From: Cyanobacteriota bacterium
Lineage (GTDB): Bacteria > Acidobacteriota > Vicinamibacteria > Vicinamibacterales > UBA2999
DNA length: 64,000 nucleotides
Assembly (NCBI GenBank): GCA_019752015.1
Contig: JAIEMQ010000011.1
Span: forward strand, 1-64,000
Direction: 5' to 3'
The notes under the pieces were generated by a model. The model searched no databases, was not told the DNA's origin, and was given only the letters and a program-made list of their open reading frames with translations. The position numbers and the translations under genes are program-made. How positions within the stretch are numbered: the stretch's first letter is position 1; each line of letters opens with the position of its first letter. Positions 37,501 through 46,804 of the stretch are shown in pieces.

Positions 37501-38337
37501 TTGGCTCTAGTACCGTTTCCCAGCCAGAACCGTCAGGACGACGAGCAGAACCTGCCCGCGAAGCCGGGCGGATTCTCGCCCTTCGATGACGAGGAGCAGC
37601 CCGGCGAAGGCCGGATGACGTTCCTCGAGCATCTCGACGAGCTGCGCAAGCGCATCACGCACGCCGTCGGCGGATTGCTCGTCGGCTTCATCATCTCGTT
37701 CGCGTTCATCAACCGCATTTTCGACATCGTCTATCAGCGGCTGGCCGCGGTCATCCCCAGCGGAAAACTGATCTACACCGAAGCGCCAGAGATGTTCATG
37801 CTCTGGATCAAGATCGCGGCGCTCACCGGCGTCTTGATCGCGTCGCCGTACATCATGCTGCAGGTGTGGCTGTTCATCGCGCCCGGGCTGTACGCGAAGG
37901 AAAAGAAGCTCGCGATTCCATTCGTGCTGTCGTCGTCGCTGCTGTTCATCGGCGGCGCGGCGTTTTCGCACTTCTACGTCTTCCCGGCGGCGTGGAACTT
38001 CTTCGCGGGGTTCGGCAATGCCTACGTCGAGTTCCTGCCGCGCGTCGATCCGATCTTCGGGATGTATGTGAAGTTGATGCTCGGCATCGGCCTGACCTTC
38101 CAGTTGCCGGTGCTGATGTTCGTCCTGGCGAGGCTCGGAATCGTCACCGCCGGTTTCCTCGTCAAGAACTTCAAATACGCAGTTCTGCTTATTTTCATCT
38201 TCGCCGCGGTCATCACGCCCGACGGTAATCCGGTGACTCAGGTGATGGTTGGCGGGCCTATGGTCCTGCTTTACATCTTGGGCATAGCCGCCGCTTGGCT
38301 TTTTGGGAAATCCAAAAAAACAGATCAAGATGCGTAG
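37501..38337 (+). CDS. tatC: Sec-independent protein translocase TatC
   Basis: A 278-residue TatC with six predicted membrane helices, the N-terminal MTFLEHLDELRKRI motif that binds the twin-arginine signal, and FINR... and YTEAPEMFMLW loops. The first 38 residues are an unusual hydrophilic extension; the start is TTG at 37501, but a downstream ATG at the M of RMTFLEHL would give the normal length. It forms the receptor complex with TatA/B. Confidence 0.95.
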   Translation: MALVPFPSQNRQDDEQNLPAKPGGFSPFDDEEQPGEGRMTFLEHLDELRKRITHAVGGLLVGFIISFAFINRIFDIVYQRLAAVIPSGKLIYTEAPEMFMLWIKIAALTGVLIASPYIMLQVWLFIAPGLYAKEKKLAIPFVLSSSLLFIGGAAFSHFYVFPAAWNFFAGFGNAYVEFLPRVDPIFGMYVKLMLGIGLTFQLPVLMFVLARLGIVTAGFLVKNFKYAVLLIFIFAAVITPDGNPVTQVMVGGPMVLLYILGIAAAWLFGKSKKTDQDA

Positions 38338-38361
38338 ATCGAGCTAACCCTAAACGTACAT

Positions 38362-38391
38362 TTGACTTTCGGGTTTTTTCGGCTCTACACT
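38362..38391 (+). promoter_or_regulatory. sigma-70-type promoter of the ompA-like gene
   Basis: TTGACT (38362-38367) and TACACT (38386-38391) are separated by 18 nt. The ATG at 38398 lies 6 nt after the -10 box, so transcription would begin at or next to the A of the ATG. This is the clearest leaderless promoter in the window. Confidence 0.65.
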
Positions 38392-38397
38392 CTGTGT

Positions 38398-40026
38398 ATG
38401 AAAATCCTTCGCCCTTTGGCGATTGGCCTAACGTTGAGCTTGGCGTGTACGGTTTCTGCATTCGCTCAAGACAGTCGCCCCGGTTCAAATACAGTTTTCG
38501 GTGACACCGGAATCTGGTTCGTGCCTACGGGCGAAACCTTACCCAAGGGCAAGTGGAGCGTCGGCGCTCAGCTCGTCAATTCTGATCGCAGCGAAGGATT
38601 CAGCGACATCACCGACATCGGCGGTATGTTCGCATTCGGCGCCACCGATCGCATCGAGCTCTTCGGCACGTTCGGCGGACGCCGGATCGACGCCGATCTC
38701 ATTCCGGTCGCGCTCAACGGCCAGCCGCAGGATTACCTGATCACGAAAGGCTGGAGCACAGGCATCGGTGACGCGTGGGTCGGCGCGAAATTCAACATCA
38801 CCTCGCAGGCATCGAACAACGGCTACGCGACCGCGCTGCGCGTCATGGCGAAACTTCCCGCCGCGAGCAGAGGGAACGGTCTCGGTACGGGCAAGTTCGA
38901 TGTGCAGTTCGATCTGATCGGCTCGCGCGAGTTCGCGCGGAAGATCGAGCTCACCGCTGACGCCGGCATCAAGCTGCGCGGCCGGCCCGATGGCTACAAC
39001 CTGACGCCCGGTTTCGTGTGGGGCATCGGCGGATCGTTCCCGAGCCGCTCGCAGTTCCGCATCGTCGGCGAAATGAAGGGCGAGGCGCTCTTCAATCAAT
39101 CGCAGACGTTTACCGGCAGCAGCCCGGCGCCGGGCATGCCGAGGGAGTGGGATCCGGATGCGACGCGCGATCTGTTCGGCGGCTTCCAGTGGAACGCGAA
39201 CAGCGGCTTCTATTTCGGCGCCGGTGTCACCTATACCGCGTCGTACGGCCGTCATCGTCGCGACTTCGTGACATCGGAACCCAGCGACTTCGATCGCCTC
39301 GGCCTGCAGGTGCGGCTTGGCTACAACCCCGGCGGCGTGAAGACGTTCGTCGAGGCGCCGGCAACTGTCACGCCGACTGCGCCCGCCACGCCGCCCATGC
39401 CGGGCAATCGGCCGCCAACGGTGAAGGCGCGCTGCGAGCCGTGCACGGTTGAAATCAATCGCCAGCTGACGGCGTCCGCCGAGGCGCAGGATCCGGACGG
39501 CGACACGCTGCGCTACCGCTGGACGAGCCCGACCGGCACGTTCGCCAACCCCGGCGATCGCCAGACGCCGTGGACGCCGCCGGGCCAGGCCGGCGCGGTG
39601 CCGCTGACGATTACGGTGGACGATGGCAAGGGCATGACCGCGACGGATACGGTGACGGTGCAGGTGATTGCGCCGGCGCCGAAGCGGCAGGTGACGTTCG
39701 AAGATGTGCACTTCGAATTCGATCGTTACTCGCTGCGGCCCGAAGCGACGCGCGTTCTCGACGAAGCCGTCAAGGCGATGCAGGACGATGCGAACCTGCG
39801 GTTCACGGTCGAAGGCCACACCTGCAACATCGGCACGACCGAATACAACCTCGCCCTCGGCGAGCGCCGCTCGACGGCGGTGCGCGACTACCTGGTGGGC
39901 CGCGGCATCAACGCGAGCCGCATCCAGACCGTGAGCTACGGTGAAGAGCGGCCGAAGCACGATAACGGCCGTGAGGAAACGCGGCGCTTGAATCGTCGCG
40001 CGGCGCTCACGATCAGATTGCAATAG
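38398..40026 (+). CDS. OmpA-family outer membrane protein with PKD-like domain
   Basis: A 542-residue protein: signal peptide (about 1-23), an N-terminal beta-barrel-like region of about 300 residues with alternating strands, a Pro-rich linker, an Ig/PKD-like domain (about 335-425; NRPPTVKARCEPCTVEINRQL... DPDGDTLRYRWTSPTG) and the OmpA peptidoglycan-binding domain (about 430-542; FEFDRYSL, RFTVEGHTCNIGTTEYNLALGERR, LNRRAALTI). It tethers the outer membrane to the wall. Start at ATG 38398, chosen for signal peptide and promoter position. Monocistronic; a hairpin ends it. Confidence 0.88.
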   Translation: MKILRPLAIGLTLSLACTVSAFAQDSRPGSNTVFGDTGIWFVPTGETLPKGKWSVGAQLVNSDRSEGFSDITDIGGMFAFGATDRIELFGTFGGRRIDADLIPVALNGQPQDYLITKGWSTGIGDAWVGAKFNITSQASNNGYATALRVMAKLPAASRGNGLGTGKFDVQFDLIGSREFARKIELTADAGIKLRGRPDGYNLTPGFVWGIGGSFPSRSQFRIVGEMKGEALFNQSQTFTGSSPAPGMPREWDPDATRDLFGGFQWNANSGFYFGAGVTYTASYGRHRRDFVTSEPSDFDRLGLQVRLGYNPGGVKTFVEAPATVTPTAPATPPMPGNRPPTVKARCEPCTVEINRQLTASAEAQDPDGDTLRYRWTSPTGTFANPGDRQTPWTPPGQAGAVPLTITVDDGKGMTATDTVTVQVIAPAPKRQVTFEDVHFEFDRYSLRPEATRVLDEAVKAMQDDANLRFTVEGHTCNIGTTEYNLALGERRSTAVRDYLVGRGINASRIQTVSYGEERPKHDNGREETRRLNRRAALTIRLQ

Positions 40027-40041
40027 GCAGGACGCTTGGAG

Positions 40042-40063
40042 AGCGGCGGCTTTAGCCGCCGCT
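40042..40063. terminator. bidirectional hairpin between ompA-like gene and NUDIX gene
   Basis: AGCGGCGGCT and AGCCGCCGCT form a perfect 10-bp stem with a 2-nt loop. It sits between convergent genes and overlaps the NUDIX stop codon. It has no U-tract on either side. Confidence 0.6.
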
Positions 40064-40516
40064 GATAAGGGTCAACAGCCGGTCCAGGAATGGTTGTTGG
40101 CCCTTTAGTATTTTCCGGCGCGCTTCCTCGATCGAAAACCACGCGGCGCGATCGACTTCAGGGAATTCAGCCTTCTTGCCCGACCGCGGCGGCCACTCCA
40201 TCGAGAACAGGTTGCTCTTCACGCTCGAGCAATCGAAGTCCGCTTCGGCCGCCCACCCGTGAATCACTTTTCCGCTTGGCTGTTTGAGTGTGCCGAGCGA
40301 CTGGAAGTCGCCGCCGGGCGCCGAACCCATTTCCTCTTCGAACTCGCGCTTGGCGGCATCGAGCGGCAATTCACTCTCGGCGAACTGCCCTTTCGGCAAG
40401 GTCCAGGCGCCGTGGTCCTTGCGCGCCCAGAGCGGGCCGCCTGGATGCGCCAGCAGCACCTGCAGTCCCGCCGGACCTCGGCGGAAAAGAAGGATGCCGG
40501 CGGCCTGCTTCGCCAA
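40052..40516 (-). CDS. NUDIX hydrolase
   Basis: A 154-residue NUDIX protein with the complete box GX5EX7REUXEEXGU (starting GQFAESE and ending REFEEEMGS, residues about 52-75). The N-terminal strand AAGILLFRRGPAGLQVLLAHPGG and the WTLPKG before the box are typical of diadenosine polyphosphate or nucleotide-sanitising members. I choose TTG at 40516 because the true upstream frame belongs to the 3' end of proS and a strand-typical N-terminus begins there. It is 5 nt past the proS stop and so probably cotranscribed. Confidence 0.8.
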   Translation of the reverse strand: MAKQAAGILLFRRGPAGLQVLLAHPGGPLWARKDHGAWTLPKGQFAESELPLDAAKREFEEEMGSAPGGDFQSLGTLKQPSGKVIHGWAAEADFDCSSVKSNLFSMEWPPRSGKKAEFPEVDRAAWFSIEEARRKILKGQQPFLDRLLTLISGG

Positions 40517-40521
40517 GGCGG

Positions 40522-41982
40522 TTAGTAGGCCTTTGCGAACCAGGCCGACACGGTCGCCGGCATGTTGCACTTGATGCACGGCTTGCCCGGCGCCTGCTCG
40601 TAGCCCTTCGGGATGTTGCGGATGGTCGCCTGCGTTTCGGCCTTGATGTCCGCTTCGCACTTCGCCGTGCCGCACCACGGCGAGATCACGAAACCGGGGC
40701 GGCCTTCCATGATCTGCTTGAATTCGTCGTACGCGTCCGTGCGCGACGTATGCTCGTCGCGGAACTTCACCGCGCGATCGAACAACGCCTGCTGAATCTC
40801 GTCGAGCATCTTCGTGATCGCATCGGCCAGGCCTGCCATCGGCATCGACGCCTTGGCGCGCGTATCGCGGCGAGCCGCGAACACCGCGTTTTTCTCGATG
40901 TCCTTCGGGCCGATCTCGAGACGGAGCGGCACGCCGCGCATTTCGTATTCGGCAAACTTCCAGCCGGGCGTCTGGCTCTCGTCGGCGTCGAGCTTGACGC
41001 GGATGCCGGCGGCGGTCAGCTGCGCCTTGATCTCTTCGCACCTGGGCAGCACGGTTTCTTTCCAGTTGCCGCGCGGAATGGGCACAATCACGACCTGATA
41101 GGGCGCGATCTTCGGCGGCAGGATCAGGCCGCTGTCGTCGCCGTGCGTCATGATCACCGCGCCGATCAGTCGCGTCGTCACGCCCCATGACGTGGTCCAG
41201 GCGTACTGCACCGTCTTATCGCGGCCCTGAAACTGAATCTCGAACGCCTTGGCAAAATTCTGCCCGAGGTTGTGCGAGGTGCCGGCCTGCAGCGCGCGCC
41301 CGTCGCCCATCAGCGCTTCGATCGAGTAGGTCTTCGATGCGCCGGCGAATTTTTCGCTCTCGCTCTTCTGCCCGTCGATCACCGGCACCGCGAGGACCTG
41401 CTCGCAGACTTCCTTGTAGAGCGCGAGGATCTTCATCGTTTCTTCCTGCGCTTCCGCCTCGGTCTCGTGAGCGGTGTGGCCTTCCTGCCAGAGGAATTCG
41501 GTGGTGCGCAGGAACGGACGCGTGACTTTTTCCCAGCGGACGACGTTGGCCCACTGGTTGATCAGCACGGGCAGATCGCGCCACGACTGGATCCACTTCT
41601 GATACATCACGCCGATGATGGTTTCCGAGGTCGGCCGTACGATCAGCTTCTCGGCGAGATCCTCATCGCCGCCTCTGGTGACCCAGGCCACCTGGGGCGC
41701 GAAGCCCTCGACGTGATCCTTCTCCTTCATCAACAGGCTTTCGGGGATCAGCAGAGGAAAGTAGGCGTTGACGTGGCCGGTCGCCTTGATGCGGACGTCG
41801 AGCTCGCGCTGCAGGTGTTCCCACATCGCGTAGCCGTACGGCCGAATCACCATGAAGCCCTTGACCGGCGAATAATCCGCGAGCTCCGCCTTCTTGACGA
41901 CGTCGAGATACCAGCGGGAAAAGTCGACGGACTGCTTCGTGATTTCAGTTACGAACGCTTCTTCTTGAGGTTTTCCGGCCAT
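40522..41982 (-). CDS. proS: prolyl-tRNA synthetase, archaeal/eukaryotic type
   Basis: A 486-residue class II synthetase of the shorter, archaeal-like ProRS type. It lacks the INS editing domain of the bacterial type, and has 'EITKQSVDFSRWYLDVVKKAELADYSPVKGFMVIRPYGYAMWE' at the N-terminus, motif 2 'RWEKVTRPFLRTTEFLWQEGHTAH' and the C-terminal zinc-binding extension (CGTAKC and CIKC) ending with a tyrosine, as is typical. It charges tRNA-Pro. The ATG at 41982 follows a heptamer array; an in-frame TTG five codons upstream is an alternative. Confidence 0.94.
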   Translation of the reverse strand: MAGKPQEEAFVTEITKQSVDFSRWYLDVVKKAELADYSPVKGFMVIRPYGYAMWEHLQRELDVRIKATGHVNAYFPLLIPESLLMKEKDHVEGFAPQVAWVTRGGDEDLAEKLIVRPTSETIIGVMYQKWIQSWRDLPVLINQWANVVRWEKVTRPFLRTTEFLWQEGHTAHETEAEAQEETMKILALYKEVCEQVLAVPVIDGQKSESEKFAGASKTYSIEALMGDGRALQAGTSHNLGQNFAKAFEIQFQGRDKTVQYAWTTSWGVTTRLIGAVIMTHGDDSGLILPPKIAPYQVVIVPIPRGNWKETVLPRCEEIKAQLTAAGIRVKLDADESQTPGWKFAEYEMRGVPLRLEIGPKDIEKNAVFAARRDTRAKASMPMAGLADAITKMLDEIQQALFDRAVKFRDEHTSRTDAYDEFKQIMEGRPGFVISPWCGTAKCEADIKAETQATIRNIPKGYEQAPGKPCIKCNMPATVSAWFAKAY

Positions 41983-41988
41983 TTGTCC

Positions 41989-42023
41989 AATCTGCAATCC
42001 GACATCCGAGATCAGAAATCTCT
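41989..42023. repeat. AATCTGC/GAAATCT heptamer array between nadB and proS
   Basis: Five 7-nt units (AATCTGC, AATCCGA, CATCCGA, GATCAGA, AATCTCT) span the nadB stop codon and the region just 5' of proS. Rotated, they read GCAATCC, GACATCC, GAGATCA, GAAATCT, which matches the array at 9574-9608. Confidence 0.8.
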
Positions 42024-43592
42024 TATGTCTCCCAGATGAATCTTAAATTTTACGTCATCTCGCGACGGAAAGTCCGCGCGCGCGTGGGAGCCGCGGCTTT
42101 CCTCGCGGCGCAGCGCGGCGCGGGCCATCAAGCGGCCCACCGTGACGAGCGCGGCAATCCGGCTGCGATCGTTGCCGAGGGCCGCATACCAGTCGTCAAG
42201 GGCTTCAACCGCCGTCTGCAGCAGCGCTGCCTCTCGCCACAGGCCGACGGAATTCCACATCAACCCCCGCACGTCCGCTTCCCGTAAGCGGGTGCCTGGC
42301 ACCCGATGACGGTCCAACCGCCGTCGGGTGCCTGGCACCGTCTGACGGTCCGACCGCCGTCGGGTGCCTGGCACCGTCTGACGGTTGTCAAGAATTGAGA
42401 AGGGGGTGGAGATTTCGCTGGGGAGAAGCATGGCTTGTGCCGCGCGGGCGCCGAAGACGAGGCCCTCGAGCAGCGAGTTGCTGGCGAGGCGATTGGCGCC
42501 GTGGACGCCGGTGCAGGCCACTTCTCCTGCGGCGTAGAGGCCCGGCACGGTCGTGCGGCCCCACAGATCGGTCTCCACGCCGCCCATCACGTAATGCGCC
42601 GCGGGGCCGACAGGCATCCGATCGGTGCCGAGGTCGAGTCCCACCGATTTGCAGGCCGCCGCGATCGTCGGAAATCGCGCACGCGTCCATTCGGGATCGT
42701 GCTTCTCCATGGAAAGGTAGACCGCGCCGCCGGTGCGATGCTGCTCGCGGGCGATCGCACGCGAGACCAGATCGCGCGAGGCCAGCTCGCCCGCCGGCTC
42801 GTATCGCGTCATGAATCGCTCACCGGCTTCGTTCAGCAGCTCGGCGCCCTCGCCTCGCAGCGCTTCGGACAACAGGAAGCGAGGCGCACCCGGCACATCG
42901 AGCGCAGTCGGATGGAATTGGACGAACTCGAGGTCCGCGACTCGGGCGCCCGCAAACCAGCCAAGCATCACGCCGTCGCCGGTCGCGATCGACGGATTGG
43001 TCGTCTCGCGAAACACCTGGCCCGCGCCGCCGGTGGCCAGCAGCACCGCGGCGGCGTGCACTTCGTGAACGCCCGATTCGTTCTGGTAACGGGCGCCGAT
43101 GCAGCGGCCGCCGTCGACGATCAACTCGTGCACGCGGGCGTTGCGCTCGACGCGCACGCGCGATTGTTCGGCGACGCGCTCCCACAGCGCGCGGCCGATC
43201 TCGCGGCCCGTCGCATCAGCGGCGTGCAGCACGCGTCGCCGGCCGTGCGCGCCTTCGCGACCGAGCGACAGGGCGCCGCTGCGATCGCGATCGAATCGCG
43301 CGCCCCATTCGATCAGCTCGTTGACGTAGCGAACGCCGTCGTTGACGAGCACCTGCACGGCCGCGTCGACACAGAGCCCGTCGCCGGCGTTGATCGTGTC
43401 GATCGCGTGATCGCGCGGATTGTCTTCAGGCCCGACCGCGGCGGCAATGCCGCCCTGCGCGTAGCCGGTGTTGCTCTCGGTGGGATCCGCTTTGGTCAGC
43501 ACCAGCACATCGCCCGCGAGCGCAAGATCGGCGGCGGCGCGAAGGCCGGCAATGCCGCTGCCGATGATCAGGAAGTCCGTTCGACGCGGCAC
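42012..43592 (-). CDS. nadB: L-aspartate oxidase
   Basis: A 526-residue FAD enzyme of the NadB/succinate dehydrogenase family. FAD-binding GSGIAGLRAA (about 12-21), the STGYAQGGIAAAV-type motif, the active-site 'HPTALD' and 'EALRGEGAELLNEAGERFM' blocks and the C-terminal helical domain are present. It oxidises aspartate to iminoaspartate for NAD synthesis; nadA and nadC are not in the window. Residues about 402-434 hold TVPGTRRRSDRQ-type tandem repeats encoded by a 36-nt repeat, placed before the helical domain. Start is GTG at 43592. Divergent from aroB. Confidence 0.92.
   Translation of the reverse strand: MPRRTDFLIIGSGIAGLRAAADLALAGDVLVLTKADPTESNTGYAQGGIAAAVGPEDNPRDHAIDTINAGDGLCVDAAVQVLVNDGVRYVNELIEWGARFDRDRSGALSLGREGAHGRRRVLHAADATGREIGRALWERVAEQSRVRVERNARVHELIVDGGRCIGARYQNESGVHEVHAAAVLLATGGAGQVFRETTNPSIATGDGVMLGWFAGARVADLEFVQFHPTALDVPGAPRFLLSEALRGEGAELLNEAGERFMTRYEPAGELASRDLVSRAIAREQHRTGGAVYLSMEKHDPEWTRARFPTIAAACKSVGLDLGTDRMPVGPAAHYVMGGVETDLWGRTTVPGLYAAGEVACTGVHGANRLASNSLLEGLVFGARAAQAMLLPSEISTPFSILDNRQTVPGTRRRSDRQTVPGTRRRLDRHRVPGTRLREADVRGLMWNSVGLWREAALLQTAVEALDDWYAALGNDRSRIAALVTVGRLMARAALRREESRGSHARADFPSRDDVKFKIHLGDIRDF
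42289..42386. repeat. 36-nt tandem repeat inside nadB
   Basis: Two full 36-nt copies (42289-42324, 42325-42360) and a partial third (to 42386) each carry the palindrome GGTGCCTGGCACC. Because 36 is a multiple of three the frame is kept, adding about 33 residues. The GGTGCCTG half is the reverse complement of the CAGGCACC octamer used at 8117 and 44708. Confidence 0.9.
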
Positions 43593-43595
43593 CAG

Positions 43596-43610
43596 ATGCT
43601 ATCGTAGCAT
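43596..43610. promoter_or_regulatory. palindromic bidirectional promoter between nadB and aroB
   Basis: ATGCTATCGTAGCAT is a perfect 6-3-6 inverted repeat. It contains TATCGT (plus, 43600-43605, toward aroB) and TACGAT (minus, 43601-43606, 8 nt before the nadB GTG), so both -10 elements overlap. It could also be an operator. Confidence 0.5.
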
Positions 43611-43627
43611 TGCGTGATGGGCGCTCA

Positions 43628-44707
43628 GTGGATCGCATAACGGTCACCGCGGCCGCGGGTCCGTACTCCGTGCTGATCGGGGCCGGCGCGATCGATGCGC
43701 TGGGCGCCGAGATGGACAAGGCGAAGCTGGGCAAGCGCCGCCTCCTGATCTCGAGCGAGCGCGTGTGGGACTTTCACGGACCGCTGTTCCGTAAAGCCGG
43801 CGCCGAGCGCACGCCGATCCTGATCGAAGACGGTGAGCGCTACAAGAACCTCAACACCGTCGCACGCCTGCTCGATGCGCTGGTCAAGGCCAACGCCGAT
43901 CGATCGACCGTGATCATCGCGGTCGGCGGCGGCGTGATCGGCGACATGGTTGGATTCTCAGCCGCCACGTACCTGCGCGGATTGCCAATCGTGCACGTGC
44001 CGACGACGCTCCTCGCCCAGGTCGACAGCGCCATCGGCGGCAAGACCGGCGTCAATCATCCGCTCGGCAAGAACCTGATCGGCTCATTTCACGCGCCGAG
44101 CCTCGTCGTCGCCGACCCGATCGTGCTCCAAACGCTGCCACGCCGCGAATTCCGCGCCGGCTTGTACGAAGTGATCAAGTACGGCGTGATATCCGATCCG
44201 ACGCTGCTCGATCGCATGCGCGATTCGATCACCGCGATCTTCAATCGCGACGGCGATGCGATCGCGCCGCTCGTGACCGCGTCGTGCCGCATCAAGGCGC
44301 AAGTCGTATCCGCGGACGAGCGCGAATCGGGGCTGCGGCGTATCCTCAATTTCGGTCATACCGCCGGCCACGCGCTCGAGGCGGTGACCAAGTACAAGCA
44401 GTTCCGCCACGGCGAGGCGATCGGCTACGGCATGCTGGCGGCGCTGGCGATCGGCGTGGCGCGCGGCATCACGCCGACGTCGCTCTACGAAGAAGTGGAA
44501 TCGCTGATCACGCAGCTGGGGCCGCTGCCGCCCGTCGGCGACATCTCCGCCAAGGACGTCTTCGCGGCGATCGGGCGCGACAAGAAGGTGGTCGCCGGCA
44601 CGCTGCATTTCATTGCGGCGTCGGATCGCGGCAAGACCGTGGAATTGACCGATGTGACCGAAAAGGAAATCAAGGCCGCGTTAAAGAAAATCGGCCTTCG
44701 CGCTTAG
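43628..44707 (+). CDS. aroB: 3-dehydroquinate synthase
   Basis: A 359-residue AroB. NAD-binding and catalytic motifs are in order: 'GERYKNLNTVARLLDALVKANADRSTVIIAVGGGVIGDMVGFSAATYLRGLP', 'TTLLAQVDSAIGGKTGVNHPLGKN', zinc ligands Glu/His/His ('LYEVIKYG', 'ILNFGHTAGHA', 'HGEAIGYGM'). It makes the first ring compound of the shikimate pathway. I prefer GTG 43628, which gives the normal family N-terminus (DRITVTAAAGPYSVLIG), over TTG 43610, which lies in the palindrome. Confidence 0.95.
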   Translation: MDRITVTAAAGPYSVLIGAGAIDALGAEMDKAKLGKRRLLISSERVWDFHGPLFRKAGAERTPILIEDGERYKNLNTVARLLDALVKANADRSTVIIAVGGGVIGDMVGFSAATYLRGLPIVHVPTTLLAQVDSAIGGKTGVNHPLGKNLIGSFHAPSLVVADPIVLQTLPRREFRAGLYEVIKYGVISDPTLLDRMRDSITAIFNRDGDAIAPLVTASCRIKAQVVSADERESGLRRILNFGHTAGHALEAVTKYKQFRHGEAIGYGMLAALAIGVARGITPTSLYEEVESLITQLGPLPPVGDISAKDVFAAIGRDKKVVAGTLHFIAASDRGKTVELTDVTEKEIKAALKKIGLRA

Positions 44708-44752
44708 CACCTCAGGCACCTCAGGCACCCAGGCACCCAGGCACCCAGGCAC
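44708..44752. repeat. CAGGCACC octamer array
   Basis: Five to six 8-nt units (two TCAGGCACC-like then three CAGGCACC) fill the convergent gap between aroB and the NtrC gene, starting directly after the aroB stop. The unit is the same as in the coding array at 8117-8172, 36 kb away. Confidence 0.9.
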
Positions 44753-46119
<1,367 letters not shown>

Positions 46120-46123
<4 letters not shown>

Positions 46124-46698
46124 GCGCCCGGTCGCAGCCAGCCCGACGGCACGCCGGCCCGGCGCGCCTCTTCCTCGATCGCAGCGATGTTCTTCTGGAT
46201 GTCGGTCAGCTCTTTCTTGACGCGCTCGAGCTCGCCGAGTGCCTGCTGCCGATCGGTCTGGATTTTCGCGCGCTGCGCCGGATCATCGCGATTGACGAAA
46301 TCGGTCGTCAGCGAGTTGATGCGGGTCTGCAGGGAATCGGCGAAGAGCTGCGTGCGCTGCAGCTGATCGCGGGCGGTTTTGATGCGGTTCTGCCAGTAGG
46401 CCTGCGTCTTGGCCGGCTCGGGCTCCGGCGCCGGTTCCGGATCACCGGCGACGGGAGCGGACGCCGATGTGGGATCGACCGCCGTGCCCGTTGCCGCGGG
46501 CTCGGAACCCCGCGAATTATCGGGCCGCAGATTGGCGTTGGTGATGACCCTGGCGGGCTTCCTGATCTGCTTTCGGCGCGCCTCTTCGTCCTTGGCGACT
46601 TCGGCGAGCGGCCTGTTCTGTGCCGCTGTCGACTGTGCCATCGCGAGCGGCGCGCTGACGAGGACCAGCGTAACGGTCAGGGTGATGACGCATTTCAT
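46120..46698 (-). CDS. secreted coiled-coil protein of unknown function
   Basis: A 192-residue protein with a signal peptide (MKCVITLTVTLVLVSAPLAMAQ; 22 residues), an N-terminal charged segment (LAEVAKDEEARRKQIRKPARVITNANL), a Pro/Ala/Glu-rich linker and a C-terminal coiled coil of about 80 residues ('LQTRINSLTTDFVNRDDPAQRAKIQTDRQQALGELERVKKELTDIQKNIAAIEEEARRAG'-like heptads). It sits between minor pilins and the NtrC gene in the same operon and may be envelope-associated. ATG at 46698 chosen for the signal peptide; a longer frame starts in a hairpin. Confidence 0.7.
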
Positions 46699-46723
46699 GA
46701 TGGTGTTATCGGCCCTTCGGCTC

Positions 46724-46752
46724 GTGAACAGAAGCCTTCGGCTTCTGTTCAC
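46724..46752. terminator. 13-bp hairpin downstream of pilX
   Basis: GTGAACAGAAGCC and GGCTTCTGTTCAC form a perfect 13-bp stem with a 3-nt loop, in the 107-nt gap between pilX and the coiled-coil gene. No U-tract; it may separate the pilin transcript from the NtrC part or stabilise its 3' end. Confidence 0.6.
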
Positions 46753-46804
46753 TCGCTCAGGGCTGTCCCCCTATCTTCGAATCTACGCTTCGTATTTCCG
46801 CAGG

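Noticed and set aside
42289-42386. Frameshift or assembly error in nadB
   Set aside because: The frame is kept through 2.7 copies of a 36-nt unit and the protein continues with the conserved C-terminal domain, so it is a genuine in-frame expansion.
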